Of a DNA stretch of 57,275 bases, positions 1 to 14,472 are shown piece after piece. This DNA is from Ministeria vibrans ATCC 50519. Taxonomy: Eukaryota; Opisthokonta; Filasterea. The stretch's first letter is position 1, and every line of letters starts with the position of its first letter. The notes under the pieces were generated by a model. That model was not told the origin of the DNA and searched no databases. It worked only from the letters and a program-made list of their open reading frames with translations. The position numbers and the translations under genes are program-made. The DNA lies in contig CALSCP010000515.1 of NCBI GenBank assembly GCA_943704425.1, positions 21,914-79,188 of the forward strand, in the 5' to 3' direction.

Positions 1-245
1 TCTCTATCACTTTGTTTCTCTCTCTATCACTTTGTTTCTCTCTCTCTATCACTTTGTTTCTCTTCTCTGTCACTTTGTTTCTCTCTCTATCACTTTGTTT
101 CTCTCTCTCTATCACTTTGTTTCTCTCTCTCTATCACTTTGTTTCTCTCTCTCTCTATCACTTTGTTTCTCTCTCTCTATCACTTTGTTTCTCTCTCTCT
201 CTATCACTTTGTTTCTTTCTCCCTCCTCTCTCTCTCTCTCTCTCT
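1..245. repeat. CT-rich minisatellite, 20-24 bp unit
   Basis: About ten tandem copies of a unit made of a short CT run plus TATCACTTTGTTTC. Copies differ mainly in the length of the CT run; one copy reads GTCACTTTGTTT. The array is cut by the window start. The same core recurs at 36220-36555, 43720-43880, 49820-49885, 53423-53525 and once near 5841. Open frames here are Leu/Ser/Phe repeats and are not genes. Confidence 0.95.
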
Positions 246-561
246 TAGAAAATTGTGCAGAAGTACTTTCCCGCCGGTCAAAAGTGTCTCATGCCCACTC
301 GTCACTCTCCACTCGACCACACGAAGACATACTAATCACACACACACGCACGCACATCGACACACTGTCTTTTGTACAAAGTTAAACTGAATTTCACTCT
401 CATTTTCATCATATTATTATATACACCATTGTTAAGGGTTCACTCTTGCAGACGCAACTGGTACGTTCGCCCCGGCTTTTTCAGGAGATAGCCCTACACA
501 CACAAACACAGACACAAAACACATACAATTAATGTAAACTATCCTTACTCGCGTAAATTCT
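246..561. other. Gene-free 3' flank of MCM8
   Basis: Between the minisatellite and the MCM8 stop codon I see short CA/CACG runs and no plausible exon. It probably holds the MCM8 3' untranslated region. Confidence 0.5.
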
Positions 562-3500
562 TCATACTTGGGCATTCATGGTGTCCACCAAATCAAGAAA
601 CGACGTTTGCGGCCGGATACCATGTACTCCAGCCGTGTGTCGCAAGTCGTCGAGGGAAAACCTATTCTTGCCTGTCTCCTCCGCTTTACGACCCAAAATC
701 GCCACAAATCGCTTCACCATCGCCTGCTTGCTCATACCCGTTCCATTTTGCGACCTACTCTCAATAATCAATCACGAGCAAAATAAACTTCTGTAATCTC
801 CTCAGGTGTACGTACCTGTCAAAAGCGAGTCCACCAGTGCCGTCCGAGAATACATCGCACATGCTGTTGCGCATAATCTCTACCACATCCTCAGCATCTT
901 CCACAGTCACTCGCTCTCGCAACTCAAGCCGTGCACGCGCTACACACAAGTATTACACACAACACAAACACACTCAATCAACAAACAAAATCGTACTCCA
1001 TTTGCTTTAGCACTCACCTTCGGCCAATCGAATAAGACTCTCAAGTTGTCGCGTCGTAATTGGAGTACTGTCTTGCTTCTGGTACTTGCGACGGAGGTCC
1101 ACATAAAAATCTTGAAGGACCTTGCTTGCACCCGATGACAAGCGTGGATGCACATACTTGCGAGCGTACGCAATGTACTTTCGCAGCAGCGCCGAAGGTA
1201 TAGGGTCCTTCAGGTCGGAATACTTGAGACGCTCGAGAAGTGGTCGGCCCGACAAAGACGTCTCGTCCGTACCCTCTGCACCTCCTACTCCACATGTTGC
1301 TCCTGCTGCACTAGGTCCTGCTCCTGCTGGTCCCGCTGCAGCGCTTGCAGTTGCCCCGCCACGCGAGCCAAAAAAGGGTGAGGAGGCCACGCCTGCATCT
1401 TCGCCTCGAAGACTCAGCAGCTGCGACGAACTGAGCACGTGCTGCGACGTGGCCAAGCTCGCTGCCGTGGCACGCGCACGACGTGACAGATCCACTTTGC
1501 CCGCGTGAATGGCCATGACGTGCTCCGACAGTAGTCGGTCCATCTCCTCGTCGGGCTTGTCGAGCAGGATGAACACAAGGTCGAAACGCGACAACAGCGC
1601 CGAGCCCATGCGAAGGTTCTCCGACACCGTCTTTGCTTTGTTGTAGTGTCCGCCTACGGGGTTCGCCGCCGCAATGATGGACGTGCGCGCCGGCAAACTG
1701 CACACAATGCCAGCCTTGGCGATGCTAATACTCTGCTGCTCCATCGCCTCAAGCAACGCGTTGTGCTCCGCACCCATCTTGTCAAACTCGTCGATGCAAC
1801 AACAGCCTTGGTCGCCCAACACCAACGCGCCCGCCTCCAGCGCATAGTCGCCGCTCCCACCTTCCTTTATCATCGTCACCGTAAGACCACTGGTGGTCGC
1901 CGTGTTACCGCACACGTACACACCACGCGGCATCACAGACGTCGCCGCCTGCAGCATCTGACTTTTGCCCAGTCCCGGATCGCCAACAATAAGAATGTGC
2001 GGATCGCTGCGAATGGGCATACTGCTGCTGCTCGCACTACTCGTGGCACCACCACCGCCACCACCGCCTGCACCACCGTCCGCACCTGCGCCTCCGCCGC
2101 CACCACCACCGCCACGATGACGCCCGCCAAAGAGCGTCAAACTGATGCCCGCCTTGACCGTCTCGTGGCCGTAAATGGAAGGACAGAGCGAGTTGATGAG
2201 CAGCGCAAAGAGTCTCGGTTGGTTTTGAATCTCCTGAATCGCATAGAGGTCCTGCAACGAAAACTCCATAATGTCCACCGAGCCAGTGCCCATGGATCGC
2301 GCATTGCTCACGCTGTTGGCAAGAAGATACAGCACAAACATGTTCTTGGTGCCAGCCTTGCTCTGAGGCATCTTGACACCCTCTTGGGCCGCGGTCACCT
2401 TGACCTCGCCTGCAACGGTCACGACATCACCCGGGATGCACGAATCGACAAGACCCTCGACAAGCTCACACTCAATGGTGCGCGGGATGCGTCCGGCGTC
2501 CGCCGAGTCGTCGCTGATGATTTCTTGGACACGCACCGTTTGCCAGTCAATGGTGGACGTAATGGGCGACGCACGGTCTGGCTGAAACTGTTTGCTTTTG
2601 CAATCACCAATGCACTGCAACGGAGGTGCATACTTGCCGTCGACAAGACTCACCGGGTGCGTCTCCATGCACTTGTTGCACACAAACGCCATGCGAGTCA
2701 CCATTGGTTTGACATTGCTCACGCGAATTACTGTCCCACGAATACTCACAAAGCGTCCTGCATCAAATTAATGCAGAAGAATATAAAAAAACAAGGCAAA
2801 GGGTGCAGCGGAGCACGATGATAATAGTATTATTTTGTAATGTCTTCCGAGTGTTTGTCTTCTTACCAATCGAATTTGACTTGAGCTTGCGCACTGGCGT
2901 AATCTTGTCGTAGTTGTAGATGCGCACATACAGCTTGGGTGGCATTCGTGTAAAGAGGGGCGGCATTGTCGGCTCGGCGTACACCACTTGGAAAGCGGCA
3001 AAGCCAAAGCAGGCAAGTGCATAGGCGGGTCGTTCGCGCAGTTCGTCGGGAAGACCCGCCAGCGCACCTACGCACTCGGTAATGAGGTCCTGGTAGTCAA
3101 TGAGAATTCCGTTGTATTTCTCCACCGTCGCCTAGGTGTGTGATCAGGTGAGAATGTTTTTATATTTCTCTCTTGTTTATCCTAGTTGAGTATGTGTGAA
3201 AACACCTTGTTGATAAAATCAGGCTTGGCACGACAGTACTCCTTCAATGACCGAACGAGAGTACCCGCTTCGCCGTCTTCGTCAAATGCTACAAGATACC
3301 AGGAGGTGGATGAGCGCATCTGAGCGTAGAATGACACGAAACGTTTTCTCTTTTTCCATTCTTTTTTTTTTTTTTGCGTGAACGCGACGCGCGACTAACG
3401 GCGAAGAGTTGGCGTTGAAGAACGCCGAAAATCATAGAATGCGCACGCCAGATACCTGAGTGTGGAAAGTACAAACCCCATCCATAGGAATGTGGGTTGG

Positions 3501-3750
3501 GCGGTGCTTCGGGTCGAGGAGGAGGCGGTGTGGGAATGGTTGGGACGTTTCGCTGTTGAAACCCGCCACGGCCAGCACCGCCACCGCGCGGGACCAAGCG
3601 AGTCGGCGGAGTCTCGGGAACGCTCGTGACAGTGTCGTCTTCCTGTGCGTGACTCGGTCCAGCACCCGAGCCTGTCGAACCACCTCGACCACGACCACGA
3701 CCGCGCCAACGACCGCGGCCACCGCCGCCACGCCCTCTCCAGTTACTCAT
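562..3750 (-). CDS. MCM8: DNA helicase MCM8
   Basis: MCM-family AAA+ helicase that works with MCM9 in homologous recombination and crosslink repair. Six exons close in phase: 3750-3456, 3288-3206, 3131-2867, 2757-1018, 939-816 and 754-562, giving 773 residues. The N-terminus is RG-rich, as in animal MCM8, and is followed by the GWGLYF segment that matches GWKLYF of the human protein. Then come the OB/zinc region (CNKCMETH and a later Cys pair), Walker A GDPGLGKSQ, Walker B CCCIDEFDKM, sensor region AANPVGGHYNKAKT, the arginine-finger segment SRFDLVF, and a C-terminal winged-helix segment ending DLVDTMNAQV. A Gly-rich insert of about 30 residues sits just before Walker A, and an Ala/Gly-rich loop follows the AAA+ core. 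The start is the ATG at 3750; an in-frame GTG one codon upstream is ignored. Its 5' end faces the Hsp70 gene 117 bp away. Confidence 0.95.
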
Positions 3751-3867
3751 CACACGATAACAGGATGGAAAGCAGATAATTTTGTGACAACGGTACAGTT
3801 AACAATAATTATTTATGCCGATTTGTTTGTTTAATTGTGTTGTTTTTTATTTATTTGTCTCTTTCAG
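3751..3867. promoter_or_regulatory. Inferred shared promoter, MCM8 / Hsp70-like
   Basis: Only 117 bp separate the divergent start codons of MCM8 and the Hsp70-like gene, so both promoters must lie here or overlap. The right end, ctctttcag directly before the Hsp70 ATG, looks like a 3' splice site. No TATA-like element was confidently seen. Confidence 0.35.
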
Positions 3868-6795
<2,928 letters not shown>

Positions 6796-7003
6796 AGTAA
6801 CTGGTTGATGTTCCTCAATGCACGATAGTATATAATAGTGATGAGTGACAATCATGTGCCACAGTATGTGCACATGAATACGATCAAAGATCAATTGGCA
6901 GAAGACAGATGGAACTCTCATAGAAATATTGTGTTGCTCTTTGTTTTGTATATTGTTTTGCTTTGTCATTGAGTACTCGATTCTTTTATATTCAATTTAG
7001 TTC

Positions 7004-10000
7004 ATGGCTTGCCTTCCGCCTGCGTCGAATTGGTACTGCGACTCACTCGCTAGTGAAGTGCATACTGATGACGAAGGGGTGCGTCGGTGTCTCGTGGCGT
7101 ACGCAGCAGCGCGAACTTCCGTGGTGATTCTTGATGCGACTCAGTCAACACAGTTGCGTGTTCTTTCGACCTTTGCTCTCTCGAGCCACCCCGATCGAGT
7201 GACGGGCGTTGCCTTCAACACCGAGGCGACAGTCCTTGCCACAAGCTGCGCCGATGGTCGTGTGCGTCTGTGGAACGCTCGATCGCGCGCGCGTCTCGTT
7301 GTTCTGCAAGACGCGCCGTCGTCGCTGTCCGCCGCCTCCGCTTCGTCCAAGACGCCAAAGCGTCGTCGTAAAGGCGCCCCTGCAAGCTCGAGCACAACCG
7401 AAGAAATGACCTGTGTCACTTTTTGCGCTGGCAGCACGCATGTAGTGGCGGGAACGTCGCGCGGCGCACTCATCGCGTGGAGTGTGGTGCGCCACGGTGA
7501 CTTTCAGCCGTCCGAGCCAGTCTCACTGGTGCTACCGGGCTCGTCCGTGGCAAAATTTGGACCGGTGACATGCTTGCGTGCAACCGGGAGCGACTGCGGC
7601 GACCACGGCAATCTTGTGGCGGCCGGCTACCGTGGTGGTGTCGTGCACATTGTCGATGTGGTGCGCAACGAAACGGTCCAACTGCTGCGCGGTCACGAAG
7701 AAGAGGTGCTATCACTTGCCTGGTCGCCACTCGCTTCGACGTCATCTCAGACGCAACTTATGCTGGCATCAGGCGCGCGCGATCGCACGGTGCGCGTGTG
7801 GAATGCCACAACTGGTGTGCAGCTCGCGTCCACTCCTGTGCCCCATAAAGGGGCGTCCAAGGACGAGCGACACTTTAGCCATCAGCAACAGCTGCAGCGT
7901 GTCTGGTCTGCAGTACTCTGGTGCGATTCTCATCGTCTTTTCATTTCCTCGCTCAGTGGCGACGTCTACGCCTGGTCACCTCCCTGCTGCGCGACGTTGT
8001 CGTCATCTTCGTCGTCGGTGGTGTCGTCGGCTTCGACAACCACCACCAAATCTGCTTCCAAAAAAGGCGGTTCGGCTCAGCTGACGCACCTCACCAAGCT
8101 GTCGGGTACACCGCACTCGCGCATCGTGTTTAGCATGTGTCGCACGGGCGTCGATCCGGAACGCACGGAGTTCCTCTCGACGAGCATGGACCGTCGCTTG
8201 GTGGTTTGGGACGGCACGTCGAGTGTGGGTGCGCTGTCGACCATTGGCTCGCATGTGAGTGCGATTGACGTGTCACCCGTCGACGGCAAACGTGTTGCTG
8301 TGGCCAGTGGCGACGCTTGTATCCGTTTGTGGTCGAGGACGGGTGCGACGGGCAGCGGCGACTGTGTGGTACTCTGGCGTGGACTTCAGAACAAGGTGGC
8401 TGCGGTGGCGTGGCATCCGCTCGACGAAAGTGTGCTTGCCTTTGGTATGGAAGACGGTCGTGTGGGCACATTTGATGTGTTCTCGCACCAGGCATGGTTT
8501 TCAGACGTGCGTCATGGCAACTCGTGTGTCTACACCGTGTGTTGGTCGCGAAAGGGCGAGTCGAGTCAGGCGATGGAGGTAGACAAAGGGGGCGAGGAGG
8601 AACAGGAGGAGATTGGATTGAGAGCGCGGGCGGTGCTATGGAGTTGCGGCGGTGACGGCATGGTGGTGCGACATGCGCGAGATGAGGGTGTGCGCGCGTG
8701 CAACGTCAACGAGTTGCTTGTGGGACCCAGAGACGACAACGACGAGTCGTCGCCAAGTATGGGAAGTGGTGGTGGAGGTGCAGTGATGTTGTCAAAGAGA
8801 AGCGACGTGAGGTTTGCGTATGACGTGCCGTCGCAAGTTGCTCTTGCCAGCACCACAGGCAGCATTGACGTGTACAATGCGTTGGCAGACGAGCGTGGAC
8901 CGTGGAGGAACGTCGCCCAGCTGTGCGGACACACACGGCGCGTCAATGCACTTGCCTGGGAGCGCAACGGCCGACGACTTGCCTCGGGCACGGACGACGG
9001 TCACATCCGTGTGCATCTTGTGCCCACCGCCGCATCCAGTGACACATGTATACAGAGTGTGCAGGCAGTGGCCGTGCTGCGCGGCCACTCGCGCTCCGTG
9101 ACCGACCTCGATTGGTGCTCAATGGGCCTGGCGTCGTCGTCGTACGATGGGACTGTCCAAGTGTGGAACCCAACAACGTCGGTTGCGCTCGACAATGATG
9201 CGCCGGAGCAGTTTGAGGGCACAGCAAATTTTCGCGGCCATGTGGGCACACGGGTGAGTACAGTGCGTTGGCAAAGTCACCATGCGCATCAGCAAGCGGG
9301 TATGCTCGTGTCGGCGGGCGACGATCAGTGTGTTCGTGTGTGGTCAATGACCGAGCAACCTCATCGTACGCCACCCGAGCTACCTTCACTCAAGCGCAAG
9401 GCACGACGAGCCGATGGCGAGTCGGATGCTGCCAGCGGGAATGGTGGTGGTGGTGGTGGTACGTTGAATGGCGCAACGGTAGTCGAGGTCGCGCAAAAGG
9501 AAGCGATGGAGAAGGAACAAAAGCGACGCAAGGTTCAGGCTTCCGAGTCTGCGAAGAAGAGGACGGTGAAGGACACGCAGTCGCGCGTGCCAGCCTCACT
9601 CGACGTTGCCCACGCGTCAATGACCGAGATTGAATCGGCTGTGTCCCCATCAACACTGTGGATGTACCAGGGGAACGTGCTTGCAGCTTTACGTGCGGCA
9701 CGCGAATCGCTCACTTCAGATTTGGTGGCGTGGAGCGCGAGTGCCGGTGAGGCGGTTTGGCGGGCGTGTGCGCGACTGTACGCGGCACAATTGCAGGCGC
9801 AGTCACGACCGCACGATGCCGTCGGCTATCTCTTGGCCGTTGGCGACGTGACGGCCGCCATTGAGGCGTATCGTAGTGCTGGACTGGACCGAGATGCGAT
9901 GCTTGTCGAACGAATGCAGGTGAGGCACACAGTCGTGTCGCAGGGTGACGCGCTGGTGGCTGAGTGGACTCAAGAGAAGGTAGAGCACCACGACCTCGTG

Positions 10001-10531
10001 CATGGCGCATGCTCCCTGCGGGGTCGGTCACTCGACCCGCTTCTAGATCGGCTGGCCAGGTGGGAGTGCGAAGGAGGCGGCACGGGAAGAAGCGCTGCGG
10101 GTGGTGTAGTGGGTGCGCTAGTGGCACTCGCTCGTGATTCAAATGAACACCACTATCGCGCTCTACTGAACACGCCGAATGTACCCCTGGCCATTATTGG
10201 TGCAGTGCCCTCTGAGCAGCTGTGGCAGAGCTTGAGTGACGAGAGTCGTGCGTGTCATTTGCGTGCACTTGTATCATGCTCGATTGAAGAGCTGCAGATC
10301 ACCGACCAAGTTGTTCAAACGATGGTGTTTAATGAGGTTAGCGAGAGAGAGATTGTGTGTGTGTGTGTGTCTGTGTATGTGTGTCCTGATACTTAGAGCC
10401 ATTTCATTTGTTTTTTGTAGAGCCTGTCTGCTGCAACTGCGTCGACCAATGCGCGCCTCTTGCTTGAGCGTGTGCCTAAGGGGACCCTCCTTGCTGCTAA
10501 GATTGGTGCGTTTCTCAAGACGTGTACATGA
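7004..10531 (+). CDS. GEMIN5: Gemin5-like WD40/TPR protein
   Basis: Gemin5 recognises snRNAs in SMN-complex assembly and also binds caps and mRNAs. The N-terminus carries LPPASNWYCDS and AARTSV, close to LPPSPNWYC and AARTSV of animal Gemin5. About 12-14 WD40 blades follow (for example VRLWNA, VRVWNATTG, LVVWDG, VQVWNP, VRVWSM) over residues 1-790. Then comes a basic linker, and a helical TPR-like segment starts near STLWMYQGNVLAALRAARE. One large exon (7004-10336) plus a short exon (10421-10531) give 1147 residues; the GTTAGC donor is slightly weak. Human Gemin5 is about 1500 residues, so the C-terminal RNA-binding region appears to be missing or shortened. The ATG sits 3 nt after a tttag that resembles a 3' splice site. 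No SMN partner is in the window. Confidence 0.88.
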
Positions 10532-10611
10532 AAATCGTAAAGTAACAATGAAGCAAACAACGACGTTTCAAGTGTACAAGAGGGGTGAAGAGAAGTGTGT
10601 ACTATTGGGCA

Positions 10612-11072
10612 TTCGAAGACGACTCGCCGTTGGTCTGGGATGGTAAATGGCGATGCCCTAACAGAGACAAGAAAGCGTTTGAGAGATGTTTGAAATGTCG
10701 ACGGAATGTTGCACAGAAAGGGAGGGGGTCTACAGGGGAGAGGGGGCGTACAGGGGTAGTCGCTGGGCCTCTGGTCGGGTTCTCTTCCAACAACAGCCAC
10801 GAGAAGTGGGCCTGTGAGTAGGAGGAAAAAAAGAGAAGGTCAGAAAGAGAGAGCACTTTTGATGAAAACGCATTGAAATGGACGTGTTGCTCGACTCGTC
10901 TGCGCCTATCCCCTCTCAACGACATCACTTGCGCTTGTGCGCACGACGGTGTGCCTTGACGAGGCCTTTTCTTTTTCTTTCTTTGGTTACCAGAGACGAA
11001 CAAAAGAGTACTGAGAGCAATTACGGGCTGTTCGGCGACGAAGCGCTTGAAGAATCGATGGAAACCCGACAT
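10612..11072 (-). CDS. Small single-pass membrane protein, possibly complex I NDUFA3/B9-like
   Basis: Three short exons (11072-10991, 10811-10752, 10657-10612) join in phase to a protein of about 65 residues. It starts MSGFHRFFKRFVAEQPV, then has one hydrophobic segment (IALSTLLF...GPLLVAVVG) and a polar tail ending SSSNAQ. An amphipathic basic N-terminus, then xEQPV/KEPV, then one membrane helix is the plan of the NDUFA3/B9 accessory subunit of mitochondrial complex I. The sequence is too short for a firm call by eye. Splice sites are GTAACC/CACAG and GTACGC/GTTAG. It converges on the Gemin5 gene, whose stop lies 80 bp away, and diverges from DRG1. NDUFA9, another complex I subunit, lies 5 kb downstream. 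Confidence 0.5.
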
Positions 11073-11226
11073 GACAATGGGGATGGACAAGCAGGAATGA
11101 GAATTTTTATTAACTTAAGACAGTTAAAGAGAGCTGAGTGATATAATATTATTTATAATGATAATATTTTTATTTTATTTTGTGAGCAGTGAGACTCATT
11201 TTTTTTTTACATTTCACGGTGCAACT
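11073..11226. promoter_or_regulatory. Inferred bidirectional promoter, small membrane protein / DRG1
   Basis: The 154-bp gap between two divergent start codons is AT-rich (TATAATATTATTTATAATGATAATA at its core) and must carry both promoters. Confidence 0.35.
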
Positions 11227-12977
11227 ATGACGACTGTCCAAAAGATTGCCGACATTGAGGCCGAGATGGCCCGAACGCAAAAGAATAAGGTCGGAATGCG
11301 CTCTTGAGAGATTCGTCTTCGTTCCATCTGACCCTCCTTCCTGCTCAACTAGGCGACATCTCGACATCTGGGCGAGCTGAAAGTATGGGAAACAGGATGA
11401 TCGCAGCCTGATGAGCAGTCTGATGTCTTGTGTTCTGTGTGTCTGTGTGTTTTTTTTTTTCTTCTTTTTTTTGCCATGACAGGCGAAACTTGCACAATTG
11501 CGTCGTGAGCTTATCTCGCCAAAGGGGGCGGGTGCGAGCAAGCCCGGCGAAGGATTCGATGTAGCCAAGACTGGAGATGCTCGAGTGGGGTTTGTAGGGT
11601 TTCCCTCTGTGGGCAAAGTAAGAACGACGGAATTTTTCTCGTTTTCTGGTCTGTGACACACTTTGCCGCCTTGTCGCTCTCTTGGGCTGCAGAGTACGCT
11701 GCTGAGCAACTTGGCGGGAGTCCATTCGGAAGTAGCAGCCTACGAGTTCACCACGCTGACGACTGTCCCGGGCGTGATCCGCTACAAGGGCGCAAAGATC
11801 CAGCTGCTGGATCTGCCCGGAATCATTGAGGGCGCCAAAGACGGCAAAGGCAGAGGCAGACAAGTAAGCATGCGTGGCATGCCGTGCGCGTTTGGCTGAC
11901 CGTTGTTTTGCTGTTCTCTATAGGTGATTGCGGTGGCGCGGACGTGCTCCCTCATTCTGATTGTGTTGGACGTGCTCAAGCCGCTGCAGCACAAGCGCAT
12001 TATTGAGAAGGAACTCGAAGGATTTGGCATCCGTCTCAACAAAGAGCCGCCGAACATCTACTTTAAGAAGAAGGAGAAGGGTGGCGTCAACTTCAACTCG
12101 ACCGTACGACATGCGAAACCTGATTGCGGACGTTGAATTGGATTGTTTAGGTGTCACTGACCCATTTGGATTTGGATCTGGTCAAGTCGGTTCTGAGCGA
12201 ATACAAAATCCACAATGCGGATGTGACTGTGCGATTTGACGCAACCGTCGACGACTTGATTGACATCATTGAGGGCAATCGTGTGTTTGTGCCGTGCATC
12301 TACGTTCTCAACAAGATCGACCAGATCTCCATTGAGGTTCTCCCTTTCGCCTCTCCTTTGTTCTCTCTCATCATTCTCTCGTTTTTTTTTTTGTAGGAAC
12401 TTGAAATCATCTACAAAATCCCGCACTGTGTTCCCATTAGTGCACATCACAAATGGAACTTTGACGATTTGCTCGAGAAAATGTGGAACTACCTCCGTCT
12501 TGTGCGAGTGTACGCAAACACAGTCCACTCTCTTCTTGTCGTCACCTTTCTTTCCGTTTCCTCACTCACACATATCTACATCTACACACAGAGAGATAGA
12601 CACGCACACTCTCACTCTCACACACTTACTTACTCACGCATGCATCTATTTGTCGTCTTCTTCTCTCTTTTAGCTACACCAAACCTAAAGGCCAACTCCC
12701 TGACTACGAAGCTCCCATTGTCCTCCGCTCCGGTCGCTCCACAGTCGAGAGTTTTTGCAACTCTCTACACAAGTCTATTCTCGATCATCTCAAATAGTAC
12801 CGCCAAAAATGACACCCAACGAGAGAGCACTCTTTCGTCATACTCACGTTGTACACTTGTTTCTTCCTCCTTAGTGGTCTCGTGTGGGGCTCGTCAGTCA
12901 AGCACAATCCGCAAAAGGTTGGAAAGGAGCATTTACTCGAAGACGAAGATGTCATTCAACTTGTGAAAAAGGTCTAA
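11227..12977 (+). CDS. DRG1: Developmentally regulated GTP-binding protein 1
   Basis: OBG-family translation GTPase that associates with ribosomes through a DFRP partner. The N-terminus [16 protein letters not shown] matches eukaryotic DRG1 almost exactly. GTPase motifs: G1 GFPSVGKST (split by an intron after GK), switch region [12 protein letters not shown]3 [17 protein letters not shown]4 NKID, G5 region PISAHH. The C-terminal TGS domain runs from [14 protein letters not shown] to the end ([26 protein letters not shown]). At least nine exons. One junction is worth recording: exon ...CGAGT | gtacgcaa ... ttttag | CTACACC gives RVYTK, matching the family. The last coding junction (AAATA | gtaccg ... 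ccttag | TGGTCTC) restores KYGLVWG. Confidence 0.96.
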
Positions 12978-13303
12978 AATTGAAATACTACAGAGAGATT
13001 AATGGAGAAACAAACATGTCAAACAAAACTAGTTCGCTGAGTTATTTATTAGTTTGTTTTATTACTCGAGGAGATGAAACTTCAATGCAATGGAGAGTAC
13101 TACAAGTTTATACATCGGTTCCCCCATTACCCATAGGCTCGTCTGGCTAGCCCCAAGAAGATCTTGGTGTAAAGTTTTTCATCCAAATATTTTATTGATT
13201 TCGACGATCGAATAATGAATATTCAATATCGATCAATTATCAATAATTCTCATTCCCCTAACGCGCCCTTTATCATTTCAGCTCCAGTCTTCCACCAGTT
13301 CCC
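12978..13303. other. Intergenic, DRG1 to UBE2G2
   Basis: No convincing exon. AT-rich sequence with ATCGAT/AATATT runs. A ttatcatttcag at about 13270-13281, 22 nt before the UBE2G2 ATG, resembles a 3' splice site and may end a 5' untranslated intron. Confidence 0.4.
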
Positions 13304-14088
13304 ATGTCAGCTGTGAAAAGACTCACGCAAGAGTTCAAAGGTGCAATGCACCGCACTTTGAAATTGCCCTTCTCATTGTCTCTCCTGTTCAGAGCTCACT
13401 GTCGCCCCACCAGAGGGAATTGCAGCCGGGCCTGTGAGGTATGTGTTTAGAGAGCTCCCGTTCGCCCCCCTCGTCCTCTAATCGCGTCGCTACCCTCCCG
13501 TCTCGCGTCTCTTTTTGTGTTGTGCTAGCGACGAGAATTTCTTCGAATGGATTGCTTACATCATGGGACCGGACGAAAGCGACTACGAGGTCACGCGCCG
13601 ATCCACATGCGTGTGGGTGTGTTGCGTGCATGCTTACTGACACGCTTTCCTGTAGGCTGGAGTGTTCCAGGCACGTCTCAGCTTCCCCAAGGACTATCCG
13701 TTGAGTCCGCCCAAGATGAAGTTCACCTCCAAATTCTTCCATCCCAACGTCTTTCCTGACGGCACCGTCTGCATTTCGATCCTACATCCTCCTGGAGACG
13801 ATCCTCTTGGCTATGAATCATGGTAAAATGACCGAGGAGAGGAGGAGATTGATATCGCTGTGTGACTGACTGACCGTCTCGCGACTCTCCTCCTCCCCGA
13901 CCGACAGCTCCGAGCGATGGTCGCCAATTCAAAGCATTGAAAAGATTCTCCTATCCGTCTTGTCCATGCTTGCCGAACCCAATGATGAGAGCCCGGCCAA
14001 TGTGGATGCGAGTGTGATGCATCGTGACCGACCGCGCGAATTCACTGAGCGGGTCGACGCCTGTGTACGCGCTTCGCTCGGGCTCTGA
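13304..14088 (+). CDS. UBE2G2: Ubiquitin-conjugating enzyme E2 G2 (Ubc7 type)
   Basis: E2 enzyme of ER-associated degradation that works with Hrd1/gp78-type ligases. Five exons give about 165 residues with the whole UBC fold: [47 protein letters not shown], the HPN motif in FHPNVFPDG, the catalytic Cys in GTVCISILH, and the acidic-loop insertion [11 protein letters not shown] that marks the G1/G2/Ubc7 group. Then [20 protein letters not shown] and the end ASLGL, as in human UBE2G2. Splice phases close at each junction (for example GAATCATG | C TCC GAG giving ESCSERW). Confidence 0.96.
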
Positions 14089-14472
14089 CTGACGAATGCG
14101 TCGTGAAAGAACCATACTCAGAGTGACATATACCAATTGTACAGTACTGTAATCATTTTTTGAAAGTTGACTCAACTCATCAAGACGCAATGTGTTAGTT
14201 AAAACAAACTGTCAGTTAGTGATTGAGTAGGAGTGAGTGACAGGACAGCTCGTGCGAGAGGCTGGCTGAGCCGCATCCTGGTACATTCTAGCTGTACTTG
14301 TTACTACTTGTAACTTGGGTACCTAAACGGTGCTCGTCGCGCCACTGGTCCACACAAGAGACTTTTAGACTAACTTTAAGTGAGTGCACACGACAGATTA
14401 ATCAAATCTCCGAATTTTTAAGTTTTTAACTTTATTTCCTTGTATTGTCTGAATTGTCACTTACTACTGACC
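14089..14472. other. Intergenic, UBE2G2 to BCKDHA
   Basis: 384 bp with no plausible exon or RNA gene that I can recognise. It should contain the UBE2G2 3' end and the BCKDHA promoter. Confidence 0.4.

Noticed and set aside
12-390. Leu/Ser/Phe-rich open frames at the window start
   Set aside because: They are translations of the CT minisatellite in several frames; no splice or homology support.
1646-2821. 391-codon open frame on the plus strand opposite MCM8
   Set aside because: It is antisense to the conserved MCM8 exon and its composition mirrors that exon; no domain seen.
10532-10611. Extension of Gemin5 beyond 10531 by splicing at GTGCGT
   Set aside because: No downstream exon in the correct phase and the opposite strand carries a coherent small gene.
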